From AV80 sp035536995 (GTDB lineage Bacteria > Verrucomicrobiota > Verrucomicrobiia > Chthoniobacterales > UBA10450): a stretch of DNA of 64,000 bases. The stretch is from the NCBI GenBank assembly GCA_035536995.1, contig DATLNB010000079.1, positions 3,267 through 67,266 of the forward strand. The letters are read 5' to 3'. Shown in pieces: positions 16,952-24,010 of this stretch. Within the stretch, counting starts at the first letter, position 1, and the number at the start of each line of letters is the position of its first letter. Both the position numbers and the translations under genes were made by a program. The notes under the pieces are model-generated. The model did not search any database. It saw only the letters and a program-made list of their open reading frames with translations, and was not told the DNA's origin.

Positions 16952-17278
16952 ATGCGCGCTACGATGCGGAGGGCAAATGTGATGTTACTGGCTGCGATTG
17001 CGATTGCCGCGTGTGGTTACACGGTCGCAGCCTTGGTCATTCCACACCTCCCTGTGCGCCTCGGCTTCGAGGGTGTACTCGTCCTCGGCGGAGCAGTCGG
17101 CGTGATTAGTTTCGTAGTCGCCGACGTCTTGGCGGCCCGGGCCGCGATCAACGCGGGTTTGGCGTTGCGGCATCAGAAAGCGACGAGGACGGCAGCCGGA
17201 TACACCACCCTTGCCTTGAGTAGTGTGATCAGCCTTGGAGTCACGGTCATCATAGTCGTCGCCATCATGCAGCCATGA
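16952..17278 (+). CDS. Cassette 4: small membrane protein
   Basis: The 108-residue protein has about four hydrophobic segments: VMLLAAIAIAACGYTVAALV, GVLVLGGAVGVISFVVADVLA, a short amphipathic loop, and SSVISLGVTVIIVVAIM at the C-terminus. An AAC in the first segment could also be read as a lipobox, but the three further segments favour a multi-pass protein. No family is recognised. Confidence 0.72.
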   Translation: MRATMRRANVMLLAAIAIAACGYTVAALVIPHLPVRLGFEGVLVLGGAVGVISFVVADVLAARAAINAGLALRHQKATRTAAGYTTLALSSVISLGVTVIIVVAIMQP

Positions 17279-17282
17279 CAAC

Positions 17283-17475
17283 GCCTAACCATGCGATGGA
17301 GCGAACGGCTGGCAGCCCTGAAGAAAGGCTAAAGGTGAAATTAGAAAGTAGAAAACAGAAACGTGAGCGCTCTCCCGCCAGCCGTCGCTCATCTTGTTGA
17401 TGCAGTCGCTCTGCTCCCTACCCTTCGGGCTTCGTCTATGTCGCGGCTTGGCAGTCCGTTCCATTCTCGTTAGAT
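17283..17475 (+). other. attC site 4 (enlarged, 193 bp)
   Basis: Left core GCCTAAC and arm GGAGCGAACGGCTGGCAGCC, with a loop holding an A-rich GAAATTAGAAAGTAGAAAA word also found in attC11. The right arm GCCAGCCGTCGCTCATCTTG is followed by about 65 extra bases before CTCGTTAGAT. The extra block contains CTACCCTTCGGGCT. Confidence 0.85.
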
Positions 17476-17890
17476 GTTGAAACGTGTCGTCATGATTGGC
17501 GCGGTTAGTGCGACGTGGCTCGCTGGCGTGGGTTTGGCCGCCGCACCAGCTGAGCTACCTCGGACGACCATTCTTGGTGTCGTTCAACGTCGCGATGGAA
17601 CCTGGGTGCGTCGTGCGCCGGTACACGTGTCTGCACTGATGCCACCTACTTTCAGTCTGTTGCCGAGCACTCGCGATCTGTTTCTCACCCGTACGATTAC
17701 CGACCACCGCGGACGCTTTCGCGTCAGTGTAACGCCACCGAAAGCTGCGCGAGGCTTCAACATTATGGTTTTTGATACTGCTCGAAAGAAGACCACTAAC
17801 GGCACAGCCGTGAGTTATCGACCATCACACGCCTTTCCCGTTGCGGCTGGCAAGCTCAACGTGCTAGTCGTCCCTGAACCCATTCGATGA
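17474..17890 (+). CDS. Cassette 5: exported protein of unknown function
   Basis: The 138-residue protein has an N-terminal signal peptide (MLKRVVMIGAVSATWLAGVGLAA, cleavage near APA). The mature part reads ILGVVQRRDGTWVRRAPVHV, ITDHRGRFRVSVTPP and GKLNVLVVPEP, a beta-sandwich pattern resembling carboxypeptidase-regulatory/transthyretin-like domains (weak). The start codon overlaps the attC4 core (GTTAGATG). Confidence 0.72.
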   Translation: MLKRVVMIGAVSATWLAGVGLAAAPAELPRTTILGVVQRRDGTWVRRAPVHVSALMPPTFSLLPSTRDLFLTRTITDHRGRFRVSVTPPKAARGFNIMVFDTARKKTTNGTAVSYRPSHAFPVAAGKLNVLVVPEPIR

Positions 17891-17918
17891 TACGCGTATC
17901 CGTCCGCAAGTCAGGAAC

Positions 17919-18048
17919 ATCTAACCAGGCGATGCAACGAACCGCGAGCAAGCCTACGACTGACGTTCTGCGTGTTTGCCATCTACCCGCCGGCTGCGTG
18001 GCGAGTTACTCAGGGGCTCGCGGTCGCTGATCTTGTGTCTCGTTAGAC
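17919..18048 (+). other. attC site 5 (second arm family)
   Basis: Left core ATCTAAC, right core GTTAGAC, 130 bp. The arms differ from the main family: GCAACGAACCGCGAGC pairs with GCTCGCGGTCGCTG, again with one extra A on the left. Confidence 0.88.
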
Positions 18049-18051
18049 CTC

Positions 18052-18471
18052 ATGGCACGTCGTTTACTCCTTGCGGCTCTGCTTAGTCTTACGGCCTGCG
18101 ATCAACAGTTTGAGCGAGATCCCCCGCCCCAATTCAGCAAGACGTCGCACCCCCAAATTGGGGTCAGTTCCGCCTGCGCCTTCGTCGGAGGGACGAAGCC
18201 ACTTCTCACGGACGTTGGCGGTGCCTACCTTGTGCGGCTGGAGCTTACTCCTGACGGTTCTTGCGGAGAGGCTCGCGCGATTGCCGACATCTGTCGCGCT
18301 GGCGGAAGCGCTGTCGTCACCGTCACAGGCAGTTCTATCGCCCCGTTCATCGTTGCCGAAGTCAGCGATCGTGGTGAGGCGCTGGTCCTCTGCAACACGC
18401 GTGAGCGCGCCGTGGAGATTTTGCATGCACTCCGATTCGAGGATAAGGAGTTCGGGGAGCAGCCACGATGA
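18052..18471 (+). CDS. Cassette 6: predicted lipoprotein
   Basis: The 139-residue protein has a lipoprotein signal peptide (MARRLLLAALLSLTAC, lipobox LTAC). The mature region has three further Cys (SSACAF, DGSCGEA, DICRAGG), suggesting disulfides outside the cytoplasm, and ends RFEDKEFGEQPR. No family is recognised. It is followed directly by attC6. Confidence 0.75.
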   Translation: MARRLLLAALLSLTACDQQFERDPPPQFSKTSHPQIGVSSACAFVGGTKPLLTDVGGAYLVRLELTPDGSCGEARAIADICRAGGSAVVTVTGSSIAPFIVAEVSDRGEALVLCNTRERAVEILHALRFEDKEFGEQPR

Positions 18472-18472
18472 G

Positions 18473-18595
18473 GCCTAACCAGGCGATGGAGCGAACGGCC
18501 ACCCGTGGCGCGTTCACGCTTCAATTGGCTAGCACCTCTCCGCTGCACACGACGCGCGCTCCCGGTGGCCGTCGCTCATCTTGTTCTCGTTAGGC
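18473..18595 (+). other. attC site 6
   Basis: Left core GCCTAAC, right core GTTAGGC, 123 bp. The arms GGAGCGAACGGCCACC and GGTGGCCGTCGCTC show a third base-pair variant of the same stem, with the extra A conserved. Confidence 0.93.
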
Positions 18596-18602
18596 GTTAG
18601 AG

Positions 18603-18881
18603 ATGTCTCGCTTTCGACCAACGTTTGGAAAACTCCTCGCCCCAGTGGCGCTGGTCTTTCTGTCGTTCATTCCCGACATGTTGATTCAGCAGGGCCTTTT
18701 TGGCATCCTGTCCTATCCGCTTTCGTCCATCTACCACGGGGCGCCATTCGTGTATGCTGACAAGCCGATGTTCATTACGCCACTCGGAGCAGTTGTCACC
18801 GCCGTTGTATGGGCCGTCATCATTTACTTCCTCATATGTGTATTCGCACCGCGTCGATCCCGAAGCCACGCCAAGACCTAA
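18603..18881 (+). CDS. Cassette 7: small membrane protein
   Basis: The 92-residue protein has hydrophobic segments LLAPVALVFLSFIPDMLI and PLGAVVTAVVWAVIIYFLICVF separated by a roughly 30-residue loop, and a basic C-terminal tail (APRRSRSHAK). A two-helix hairpin with cytoplasmic ends is likely. No family is recognised. Confidence 0.72.
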   Translation: MSRFRPTFGKLLAPVALVFLSFIPDMLIQQGLFGILSYPLSSIYHGAPFVYADKPMFITPLGAVVTAVVWAVIIYFLICVFAPRRSRSHAKT

Positions 18882-18998
18882 CCATGCGATGGAGCGAACG
18901 GCGGACCGCTGTGCGATCACATTTCCGATGACTTCCACAGTTCCACTCCGAGCGACGCGCGCCTTCGTCCGCCGTCGCTCATCTTATTCTCGTTAGAT
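18876..18998 (+). other. attC site 7
   Basis: Left core ACCTAAC, right core GTTAGAT, 123 bp. The arms are the GAGCGAACGGCGGAC / GTCCGCCGTCGCTC pair. The left core overlaps the stop of cassette gene 7 and the right core overlaps the next ATG. Confidence 0.93.
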
Positions 18999-19446
18999 GG
19001 TAGCGCGCGGCATCGCTAAACAAGTCCTCGGGACGAGTGTGGCCGTGGTCGCCGGATGGTTGGTAGCGCTCTTGTATGTGGAGGTATCAGGGATCATCCA
19101 GCTTCTCCAGCAGCCGCACTATATTGTGCCAGAGGCGCTCCTTATTGGGCCGATCATGGCTGGCGTTTTCATGGGCTACTTCATCATTCCCGTCTGGATA
19201 TTCGTTCTAATTCCACTCTATCTTTTTATTCCGTCATCGAACAGCTTATGGCGATGGCCCATCTGTACTGCCTGCGGCGCACTCGCCGGAATTACGATTA
19301 TTGCGTTTACCCTTGGCGATTTCCCGCCTGGGCCCGGCAAGAGTTTTTCCGCAGCTTGGGACTTTTACATCATGGCTGCCATCGTCGGCAGCGTGAGTTG
19401 TCTGGTTGCAGCATGCACGCGGGACCGATTCAAGCAACCCATCTAA
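18997..19446 (+). CDS. Cassette 8: multi-pass membrane protein
   Basis: The 149-residue protein has about four transmembrane segments, including VLGTSVAVVAGWLVALLYV, GPIMAGVFMGYFIIPVWIFVLI, ICTACGALAGITIIAF and FYIMAAIVGSVSCLVAACT. A Gly/Pro-rich loop (GDFPPGPGKSF) precedes the last helix. No family is recognised. The start is fused to the attC7 core (GTTAGATG). Confidence 0.75.
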   Translation: MVARGIAKQVLGTSVAVVAGWLVALLYVEVSGIIQLLQQPHYIVPEALLIGPIMAGVFMGYFIIPVWIFVLIPLYLFIPSSNSLWRWPICTACGALAGITIIAFTLGDFPPGPGKSFSAAWDFYIMAAIVGSVSCLVAACTRDRFKQPI

Positions 19447-19582
19447 CCATGCGATGGAGCGAACGGCGGACCGCTTTGCGCTCCACTTTTGACATGACTT
19501 CAACACTTCCACCCAGTGCGACGCGCACCACAGTGTACCGGCCGCGGCGGGTCCGCCGTCGCTCATCTTGTTCTCGTTAGAC
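19441..19582 (+). other. attC site 8
   Basis: Left core ATCTAAC, right core GTTAGAC, 142 bp. The arms pair over GGAGCGAACGGCGGACCGC and GGTCCGCCGTCGCTC. The extra length lies in the terminal loop. Confidence 0.92.
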
Positions 19583-19594
19583 CGCTCAACAAAA

Positions 19595-20083
19595 ATGAGC
19601 CAGAGCGCAGGCATCGCTTCCTCTCCGACGGGAGCCTGGGTCTGGCTCTTCCCGCTCGCATACGGCCTTCACATCGCCGAGGAGTACGCGTTTCACTTTC
19701 CGGCGTACGTCGCGAACGTCTCGGGGCGGCACATTTCGAATTCCCAGTTCCTTTTTCTCAACACCGCTTTCTGGCTCCTCACCGTCGCCGCCGTCGCCGT
19801 CGTTCTAGCCCGTCCTTCCCAGGCCTGGCTTATCATTACGCTGGCAACCGTTCTCGGCATCAACGCAGCGGTCCACCTTCTCGGCAGCATCGCTACCACT
19901 ACCTTCTCACCGGGGACCGTCACGGCGGCCCTCCTCTACGTTCCCCTCGTCGTCTACTCACTTCGGCGGGTCCTTCCGCACGTGTGCCGTGGCCTTGCCA
20001 CGCGGGCCGTGGCCCTGGGCGCGGCAATTCACGCAGGCGTCTTCCTCCTGGCGGCCAACCCGTCGCTCGTCCCATCGCCGTGA
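19595..20083 (+). CDS. Cassette 9: HXXEE-domain membrane protein
   Basis: The 162-residue protein has four or five hydrophobic helices. The first carries HIAEE at residues 26-30 (in GLHIAEEYAFHFP), the defining motif of HXXEE-domain membrane proteins. A second conserved His lies in AAVHLLGSI and a third in HAGVFLL. The family is widespread with no assigned function; the acidic/His motif in a helix suggests metal or proton binding. ATG 19595 is preceded by AAAAA and lies 13 bp after the attC8 core. Confidence 0.8.
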   Translation: MSQSAGIASSPTGAWVWLFPLAYGLHIAEEYAFHFPAYVANVSGRHISNSQFLFLNTAFWLLTVAAVAVVLARPSQAWLIITLATVLGINAAVHLLGSIATTTFSPGTVTAALLYVPLVVYSLRRVLPHVCRGLATRAVALGAAIHAGVFLLAANPSLVPSP

Positions 20084-20086
20084 GCG

Positions 20087-20215
20087 GTCTAACCAGGCAA
20101 TGCAGCTGACGGCGAGCGAGCTTGACGTTTGCGCTTTCGGTATCTGCCGTCGGGAACGTATGCTGCGATCCATGAACAGAGGGCGCGCGGCAGCTGATCT
20201 TGTGTCTCGTTAACC
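20087..20215 (+). other. attC site 9 (second arm family)
   Basis: Left core GTCTAAC, right core GTTAACC, 129 bp. The arm AATGCAGCTGACGGCG pairs with GGCAGCTGATCTTG. It resembles site 5 in its GATCTTGTGTCTCGTTA right end rather than the main family. Confidence 0.85.
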
Positions 20216-20217
20216 TC

Positions 20218-20787
20218 ATGAGACGCCTTTTAGTGAGTTTTGCGCTGACAGTTGCTTTGCCGATCTGCGTCTTCGGTGATTTAACGGGCCTTGGGGTCAT
20301 TACGACGAGGGGCTGGGTATCGTACGCCGTCGGCAGCAAGTGGAAAGTCCTGAGCATGCAAACACAGCCGCCGACGACCGCGGTTGCGTTCCAGATCGCC
20401 AATCCCGCAGACGAGGGAACGCCGGACTCTACCAATGTCGCGATTATGACGTTCGAAGCCGACTCCAAAGAAGCAATGGCGAGTCTGAAGACGCTCGTTT
20501 CCAAGATCCAGTCACAGGCGAAGCCGAAGAAGTACAAGAAAGATTGGGATCTATACATCCATCAAGACAAGCAGGGCCAGACGGATTATGTGCTTTGCGA
20601 CGCTGTTCGGCAGGTTCCGGGTGCGTCCGTCCTGATTCGCATTTCATGGCCACATCTAAAGGGGAATGCTCCAGACTATGATTCGCAGATGGAGGAGGCT
20701 TACCTGTCCCTTCTCGATTCAGTTGAGGGCGGTCTCGGACCGAAGCCAAAAAAGGATGGAGAAGTTTATCGCAGACCGACCAAATGA
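20218..20787 (+). CDS. Cassette 10: exported protein of unknown function
   Basis: The 189-residue protein has a signal peptide (MRRLLVSFALTVALPICVFG). The mature part contains WVSYAVGSKWKVLSMQTQPP, TNVAIMTFEADSKEAM and DWDLYIHQDKQGQTDYVLCD, followed by VLIRISWPHL. This looks like an alpha/beta domain of the type found in secreted DUF proteins that sense or bind small ligands, but no family can be named. It is the longest product in the array. Confidence 0.74.
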   Translation: MRRLLVSFALTVALPICVFGDLTGLGVITTRGWVSYAVGSKWKVLSMQTQPPTTAVAFQIANPADEGTPDSTNVAIMTFEADSKEAMASLKTLVSKIQSQAKPKKYKKDWDLYIHQDKQGQTDYVLCDAVRQVPGASVLIRISWPHLKGNAPDYDSQMEEAYLSLLDSVEGGLGPKPKKDGEVYRRPTK

Positions 20788-20788
20788 C

Positions 20789-20981
20789 ATCTAACCAAGC
20801 GATGGAGCGAACAGCGGATCGCTATACGCTCCACTTTTGAGATGACTTCAACTCTTCCACTCCGAGCGACGGGCGTTGATTCGCAGTTCCCACTGCTCAC
20901 CCTTCGGGCTCAGGACCATTTCGCACCGCTTCCCGCGGCCTCGATTCTCTTCCGCCGTCGCTCATCCTGTTCTCGTTGGAT
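20789..20981 (+). other. attC site 10 (enlarged, 193 bp)
   Basis: Left core ATCTAAC, right core GTTGGAT. The left arm GAGCGAACAGCGGAT has one mismatch to the right arm CCGCCGTCGCTCATC. About 70 extra bases with TCACCCTTCGGGCT sit in the loop side, echoing the extra block of site 4. Confidence 0.83.
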
Positions 20982-20984
20982 GTA

Positions 20985-21383
20985 ATGCACGCGCGTTTCG
21001 TTGCTGCTCTCCTGAGCGTCATTGTTGGAGCATCGACGGCAATTGCCGCGTTGCCGCCGCGGAACTTAGACGACGCTCACCGCGACTTGGAGCGCTGGTT
21101 GGGCGCGACAGGGATTCAGCACGCGAAGAAAGCGCGCTCCGAACAAGACTTCATGTTTCGCGTCATCGGCTTGGAGGGCGCTGTTTCGCTGACGAATCGC
21201 TGGCATCTCTGGGACCAGTCGCCTCTCGCGCGATACTTCAAAAGATTGGGTGTTAGAGAGCCGCATGACATGGTCGGCGTGGTTACCGGCACCTACTGGT
21301 GCAAAGTCCAGGGCCGACCCGTGCGTCTCCGCGAGCACGCCGCGTATTGGCGCGAAGCGGAGGCAAAAAACCGTTTTCGATGA
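20985..21383 (+). CDS. Cassette 11: exported protein, DUF6794-like
   Basis: The 132-residue protein has a signal peptide (MHARFVAALLSVIVGASTAIA). The mature part has LPPRNLDDAHRDLERWL, LTNRWHLWDQSPLARYF, GVREPHDMVGVVTGTYW and GRPVRLREHAAYW. The NxWxLWxxSxLxxYF and xxPxDMxGxxxxxYW spacing recalls the DUF6794 family as I remember it; a profile search would settle this. The start is 3 bp after the attC10 core. Confidence 0.72.
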   Translation: MHARFVAALLSVIVGASTAIAALPPRNLDDAHRDLERWLGATGIQHAKKARSEQDFMFRVIGLEGAVSLTNRWHLWDQSPLARYFKRLGVREPHDMVGVVTGTYWCKVQGRPVRLREHAAYWREAEAKNRFR

Positions 21384-21395
21384 AGTCACCGATAC

Positions 21396-21510
21396 ATCTA
21401 ATCGGGCGATGGAGCGAACGACTGGGAGCCCTGAAGAATTCTAAAGGTGAAATTAGAAAGTAGAAAACAGAAGCTTGAGCGCCCTTCCGCCAGCCGTTGC
21501 CGTTGACATC
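21396..21510 (+). other. attC site 11 (decayed distal site)
   Basis: The left core is changed to ATCTAAT. The left arm GGAGCGAACGACTGGGAGCC and right arm GCCAGCCGTTGCCG are mutated relative to sites 3 and 4. No GTTRRRY core follows. The loop shares the A-rich GAAATTAGAAAGTAGAAAA word with site 4. Confidence 0.75.
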
Positions 21511-21586
21511 ATGGCCCGCGCGCCATCCATAGGTCGGAGGCTCTAACCCTTGCACTGTGATGGAAGCTTCGATAGGGTCGCCACCA

Positions 21587-21973
21587 ATGAACCTGAGACT
21601 TCTTGTCGTCGCCCTCCTATTCGGCTTCGCAACTATCGCATGTGCTAAAGAAAAGGTTAGGGTTACACCTAACGATGTCCATGCCATCCGATCAGATATT
21701 CAGAGCATCACGACGCACTTGAAGATGTATGAATCGCTGAATGGTTTTTTTCCCAGCCAGCAGCAAGGTTTGCAAGCCTTGGTTTCCGAACCCACATCCT
21801 CGCCGAAGCCGGCCCGATGGTCTGCTCTCCTTAAAGAGATTCCGAAAGACCCATGGGGCACTGAATACGTGTATAAGGCTACTGGCACGAGTTGTGAGGT
21901 TTTTTCGGCTGGGCCTGACAAGGTGCCGAACAACGAGGACGACGTTAGGAAAGACACCACCGTTTTTCGTTGA
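21587..21973 (+). CDS. GspG-like pseudopilin domain on an export signal
   Basis: The 128-residue protein has the C-terminal fold of the T2SS major pseudopilin GspG: LKMYESLNGFFPSQQQGLQALV, DPWGTEYVY and SAGPDKVPNNEDDV, the last matching the calcium-binding loop. The N-terminus is a signal peptide (MNLRLLVVALLFGFATIACA), not the GFTLIE prepilin helix, so it cannot be a normal pseudopilin. The ATG at 21587 is chosen over one 30 bp upstream. It follows the decayed attC11 and may be an old cassette gene. Confidence 0.82.
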   Translation: MNLRLLVVALLFGFATIACAKEKVRVTPNDVHAIRSDIQSITTHLKMYESLNGFFPSQQQGLQALVSEPTSSPKPARWSALLKEIPKDPWGTEYVYKATGTSCEVFSAGPDKVPNNEDDVRKDTTVFR

Positions 21974-22114
21974 ACTCGGAACCAAGGCTTCAACTACTGA
22001 CCGTCCCGAATGCCTGTGGCGTGAGCGCTTTTTCTTCTTGAGGTGGTCCGTCAGACAGTTTTGCGTCTAAATGATTTCCACGGCAATCACACTCCAAAAC
22101 AGAAACCACCAACC

Positions 22115-22495
22115 ATGAAATCTCTGCTGATCGTTCTCACCATTTGTGCGACTATTTTTGCCACGGCGCTGCCTTCTTCCGCTGCGACAGCATCGTCTGC
22201 TGAGGCTGCCTGGGCCCCCTATTTCGGCTCGCTGAAAACCGCCGTAGCCAAACATGATAAGGCGACGTTAAAAGCACTGATCGCGAGTCGGATCGACTAC
22301 GAAGATGGCACGGTGTCGGCCGCCCGGTTTATTGAAGATTTTGGGAGCGAGGGCGAGCGCTTGTCGAAGGCTCTCAAAACCGGGAGTGTCTCCGGGAGCG
22401 GCCCGAAGCGACTTCTGCAATCGGAGGTGGCGGAAATCGAATTCATCTTCGCAAAAGGGAAATGGTATTTGAAGAGCTATAACGTCGGCGGTTAG
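22115..22495 (+). CDS. Exported protein of unknown function
   Basis: The 126-residue protein has a signal peptide (MKSLLIVLTICATIFATALPSSAAT). The mature part is helical, with WAPYFGSLKTAVAKHDKATLKAL near its start and a C-terminal VAEIEFIFAKGKWYLKSYNV strand pair. This layout is reminiscent of NTF2-like small exported proteins. ATG 22115 is chosen because it starts the signal peptide. No recombination site is seen directly upstream. Confidence 0.68.
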   Translation: MKSLLIVLTICATIFATALPSSAATASSAEAAWAPYFGSLKTAVAKHDKATLKALIASRIDYEDGTVSAARFIEDFGSEGERLSKALKTGSVSGSGPKRLLQSEVAEIEFIFAKGKWYLKSYNVGG

Positions 22496-22667
22496 TTGTG
22501 CAGCGGGAGAAGTGGGGTCGGGCAATCGCTGTAAAGAGGCGCCGAAGCAACCGGTGACCTGACCCGCGACTTCAAGCGGATGGGAGGGTGCGAAGCGAGC
22601 CGGCGGACCGCGCCGGGATGGTTGATTCCTAGCTCCCCCCTCACGCGCTGCCCGTGCGGCTTTTCTC

Positions 22668-22674
22668 GTTAGAT
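22668..22674 (+). other. Solitary integron-type core half-site GTTAGAT
   Basis: TTCTCGTTAGATG is identical to the right ends of attC7 and its neighbours, but no matching left core or arm is recognisable in the preceding 170 bases, which hold only GC-rich sequence. It probably marks the old distal boundary of the array. Confidence 0.45.
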
Positions 22675-22710
22675 GCTTGTAATTTTAGAAGCGGTCCACA
22701 TGCTCAGGAC

Positions 22711-23142
22711 ATGGAACCGACTTCGACGAAGAAAAGCCGTTGGCTCTGGATTCTTCCAGCTGCGCTCGCGGTTTTGATCCTCAATGTATTAATCCACATT
22801 CTCTACATGGTGGTTTACAGCTACCTGATTAATCCCGGGCACGACATGGCGTATTATGAAGCACACGCGAAGTTCAGTGCGCCGTATTCGAGCATCGTCT
22901 TCGGGATGCCGTTGATGTTTTTTGTCTGCCGCTGGGTAGCCAGGAAGTTCGCTCCGGAATCCAGCATGACCGCGGCGCTCCTAGTTTGGGTGGTGTATTT
23001 CCTGATTGATATAACTGCCCTCCTGTCTGCGGGAGAGCTCGGCAAACTGGCGTTGCTATTTGCGATCTCATTCGCGACCAAGTTTGCGGCAGCCTATTTC
23101 GGCGGGCTGGCTGCCCGGAAACAGCTGGTTAAACCGGCGTGA
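22711..23142 (+). CDS. Multi-pass membrane protein of unknown function
   Basis: The 143-residue protein begins with a charged cytoplasmic stretch (MEPTSTKKSRW). Hydrophobic segments follow: LWILPAALAVLILNVLIHIL, SSIVFGMPLMFFVCRWVA, AALLVWVVYFLIDITALL and KLALLFAISFATKFAAAYFG. A Tyr/His-rich loop (PGHDMAYYEAHAKF) sits between helices one and two. No family is recognised. It lies 37 bp after a lone GTTAGAT core, so it may have arrived as a cassette. Confidence 0.72.
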   Translation: MEPTSTKKSRWLWILPAALAVLILNVLIHILYMVVYSYLINPGHDMAYYEAHAKFSAPYSSIVFGMPLMFFVCRWVARKFAPESSMTAALLVWVVYFLIDITALLSAGELGKLALLFAISFATKFAAAYFGGLAARKQLVKPA

Positions 23143-23185
23143 GAGAGTTACCGGGCCGCGGTCGAGCGTGCAGCGCTTCAGCGAC

Positions 23186-23644
23186 CTACTGCATCAGACC
23201 CATGATGGCGACGAACGCCGCCAGAATTAACAACAGCGGCCCGAGGATCAGAAAGATGGTATTGCTCGGGCCGGTCCTCCGTTCCAGGACTGCCTGCTGC
23301 GGCTGGTGCGGATTGTAAAACACCTCGACTTCCGCACCTTCCCGATAGCGATCGACCACCGCCTGTGGCTTGCCACTGCTGTTGGAGCGCGCATTGCCAA
23401 AGAACACGTTCTCACCGGTGTAGGCCTGCCCGTTGACTGCGAATGTGTAAGTCACCTGGGGTTTGTACCATGGCTTCGACCGCGTGCCGCCCGCCATGAG
23501 CTGTGACGACGTGATCTTGCCGGGCGTCGATGGCCAGAGCTGGCTCGCACGAGCCGCGCTCAAGCTGCGCAGCCCGAGGAAAAGAAACAGTCCGCCGACC
23601 AGCGCGAACACGCCCGTGACGCCGAGAACGACTGCTGGATCCAT
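23186..23644 (-). CDS. DUF3592-domain membrane protein
   Basis: The protein has about 152 residues. An N-terminal helix (VVLGVTGVFALVGGLFLFLG) is followed by the DUF3592 core: WPSTPGKITSSQL, YKPQVTYTFAVNGQAYTGENVFF and EGAEVEVFYNPHQPQQAVL, then a C-terminal helix (IFLILGPLLLILAAFVAIM). The family is membrane-associated and uncharacterised. ATG 23644 is preferred over an in-frame TTG five codons upstream. It is transcribed toward the integron end. Confidence 0.87.
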   Translation of the reverse strand: MDPAVVLGVTGVFALVGGLFLFLGLRSLSAARASQLWPSTPGKITSSQLMAGGTRSKPWYKPQVTYTFAVNGQAYTGENVFFGNARSNSSGKPQAVVDRYREGAEVEVFYNPHQPQQAVLERRTGPSNTIFLILGPLLLILAAFVAIMGLMQ

Positions 23645-24010
23645 GCGCTCTTGTCCCAAATCGCGCGGCGCCCGTCAATGACACGCTGGAAGGTTGATGA
23701 TGGGTTTCCGGCCCCGCGGGTGGGGCCGTGGGGCGTTGGTTGCAAGGCATGAAATCACGCTGTACGGCGCTTGCGGGGGAGGGATCCCTGCCGTGGCGTC
23801 CGAACGTGTTCCGTGTCCGCGCATCCATCTCGGGGACGGACAGCGCCCGTCCCTCCAAAGCTACGCCGCATCACCAAATCACACTGAAGGACGCGGACCG
23901 CCTTTAGGACAGAGCATCCGAACGTTATTTCTCGCTGGCGCGGTCGTTGGCTTTAAGACTAGGTTGGAGTACAGAAGCGTTCCCGCCGAACAATCACACT
24001 TTAAGATTAG
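23645..24010. other. Gene-free gap carrying dispersed repeat copy B
   Basis: 366 bases with no convincing gene. Positions 23776-23859 repeat the element at 7138-7220 (GGAGGGA ... GCCGTGGCGTCC ... CATCTCGG ... CGCCCGTCCCTCC). The remainder is not recognised. Confidence 0.75.
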
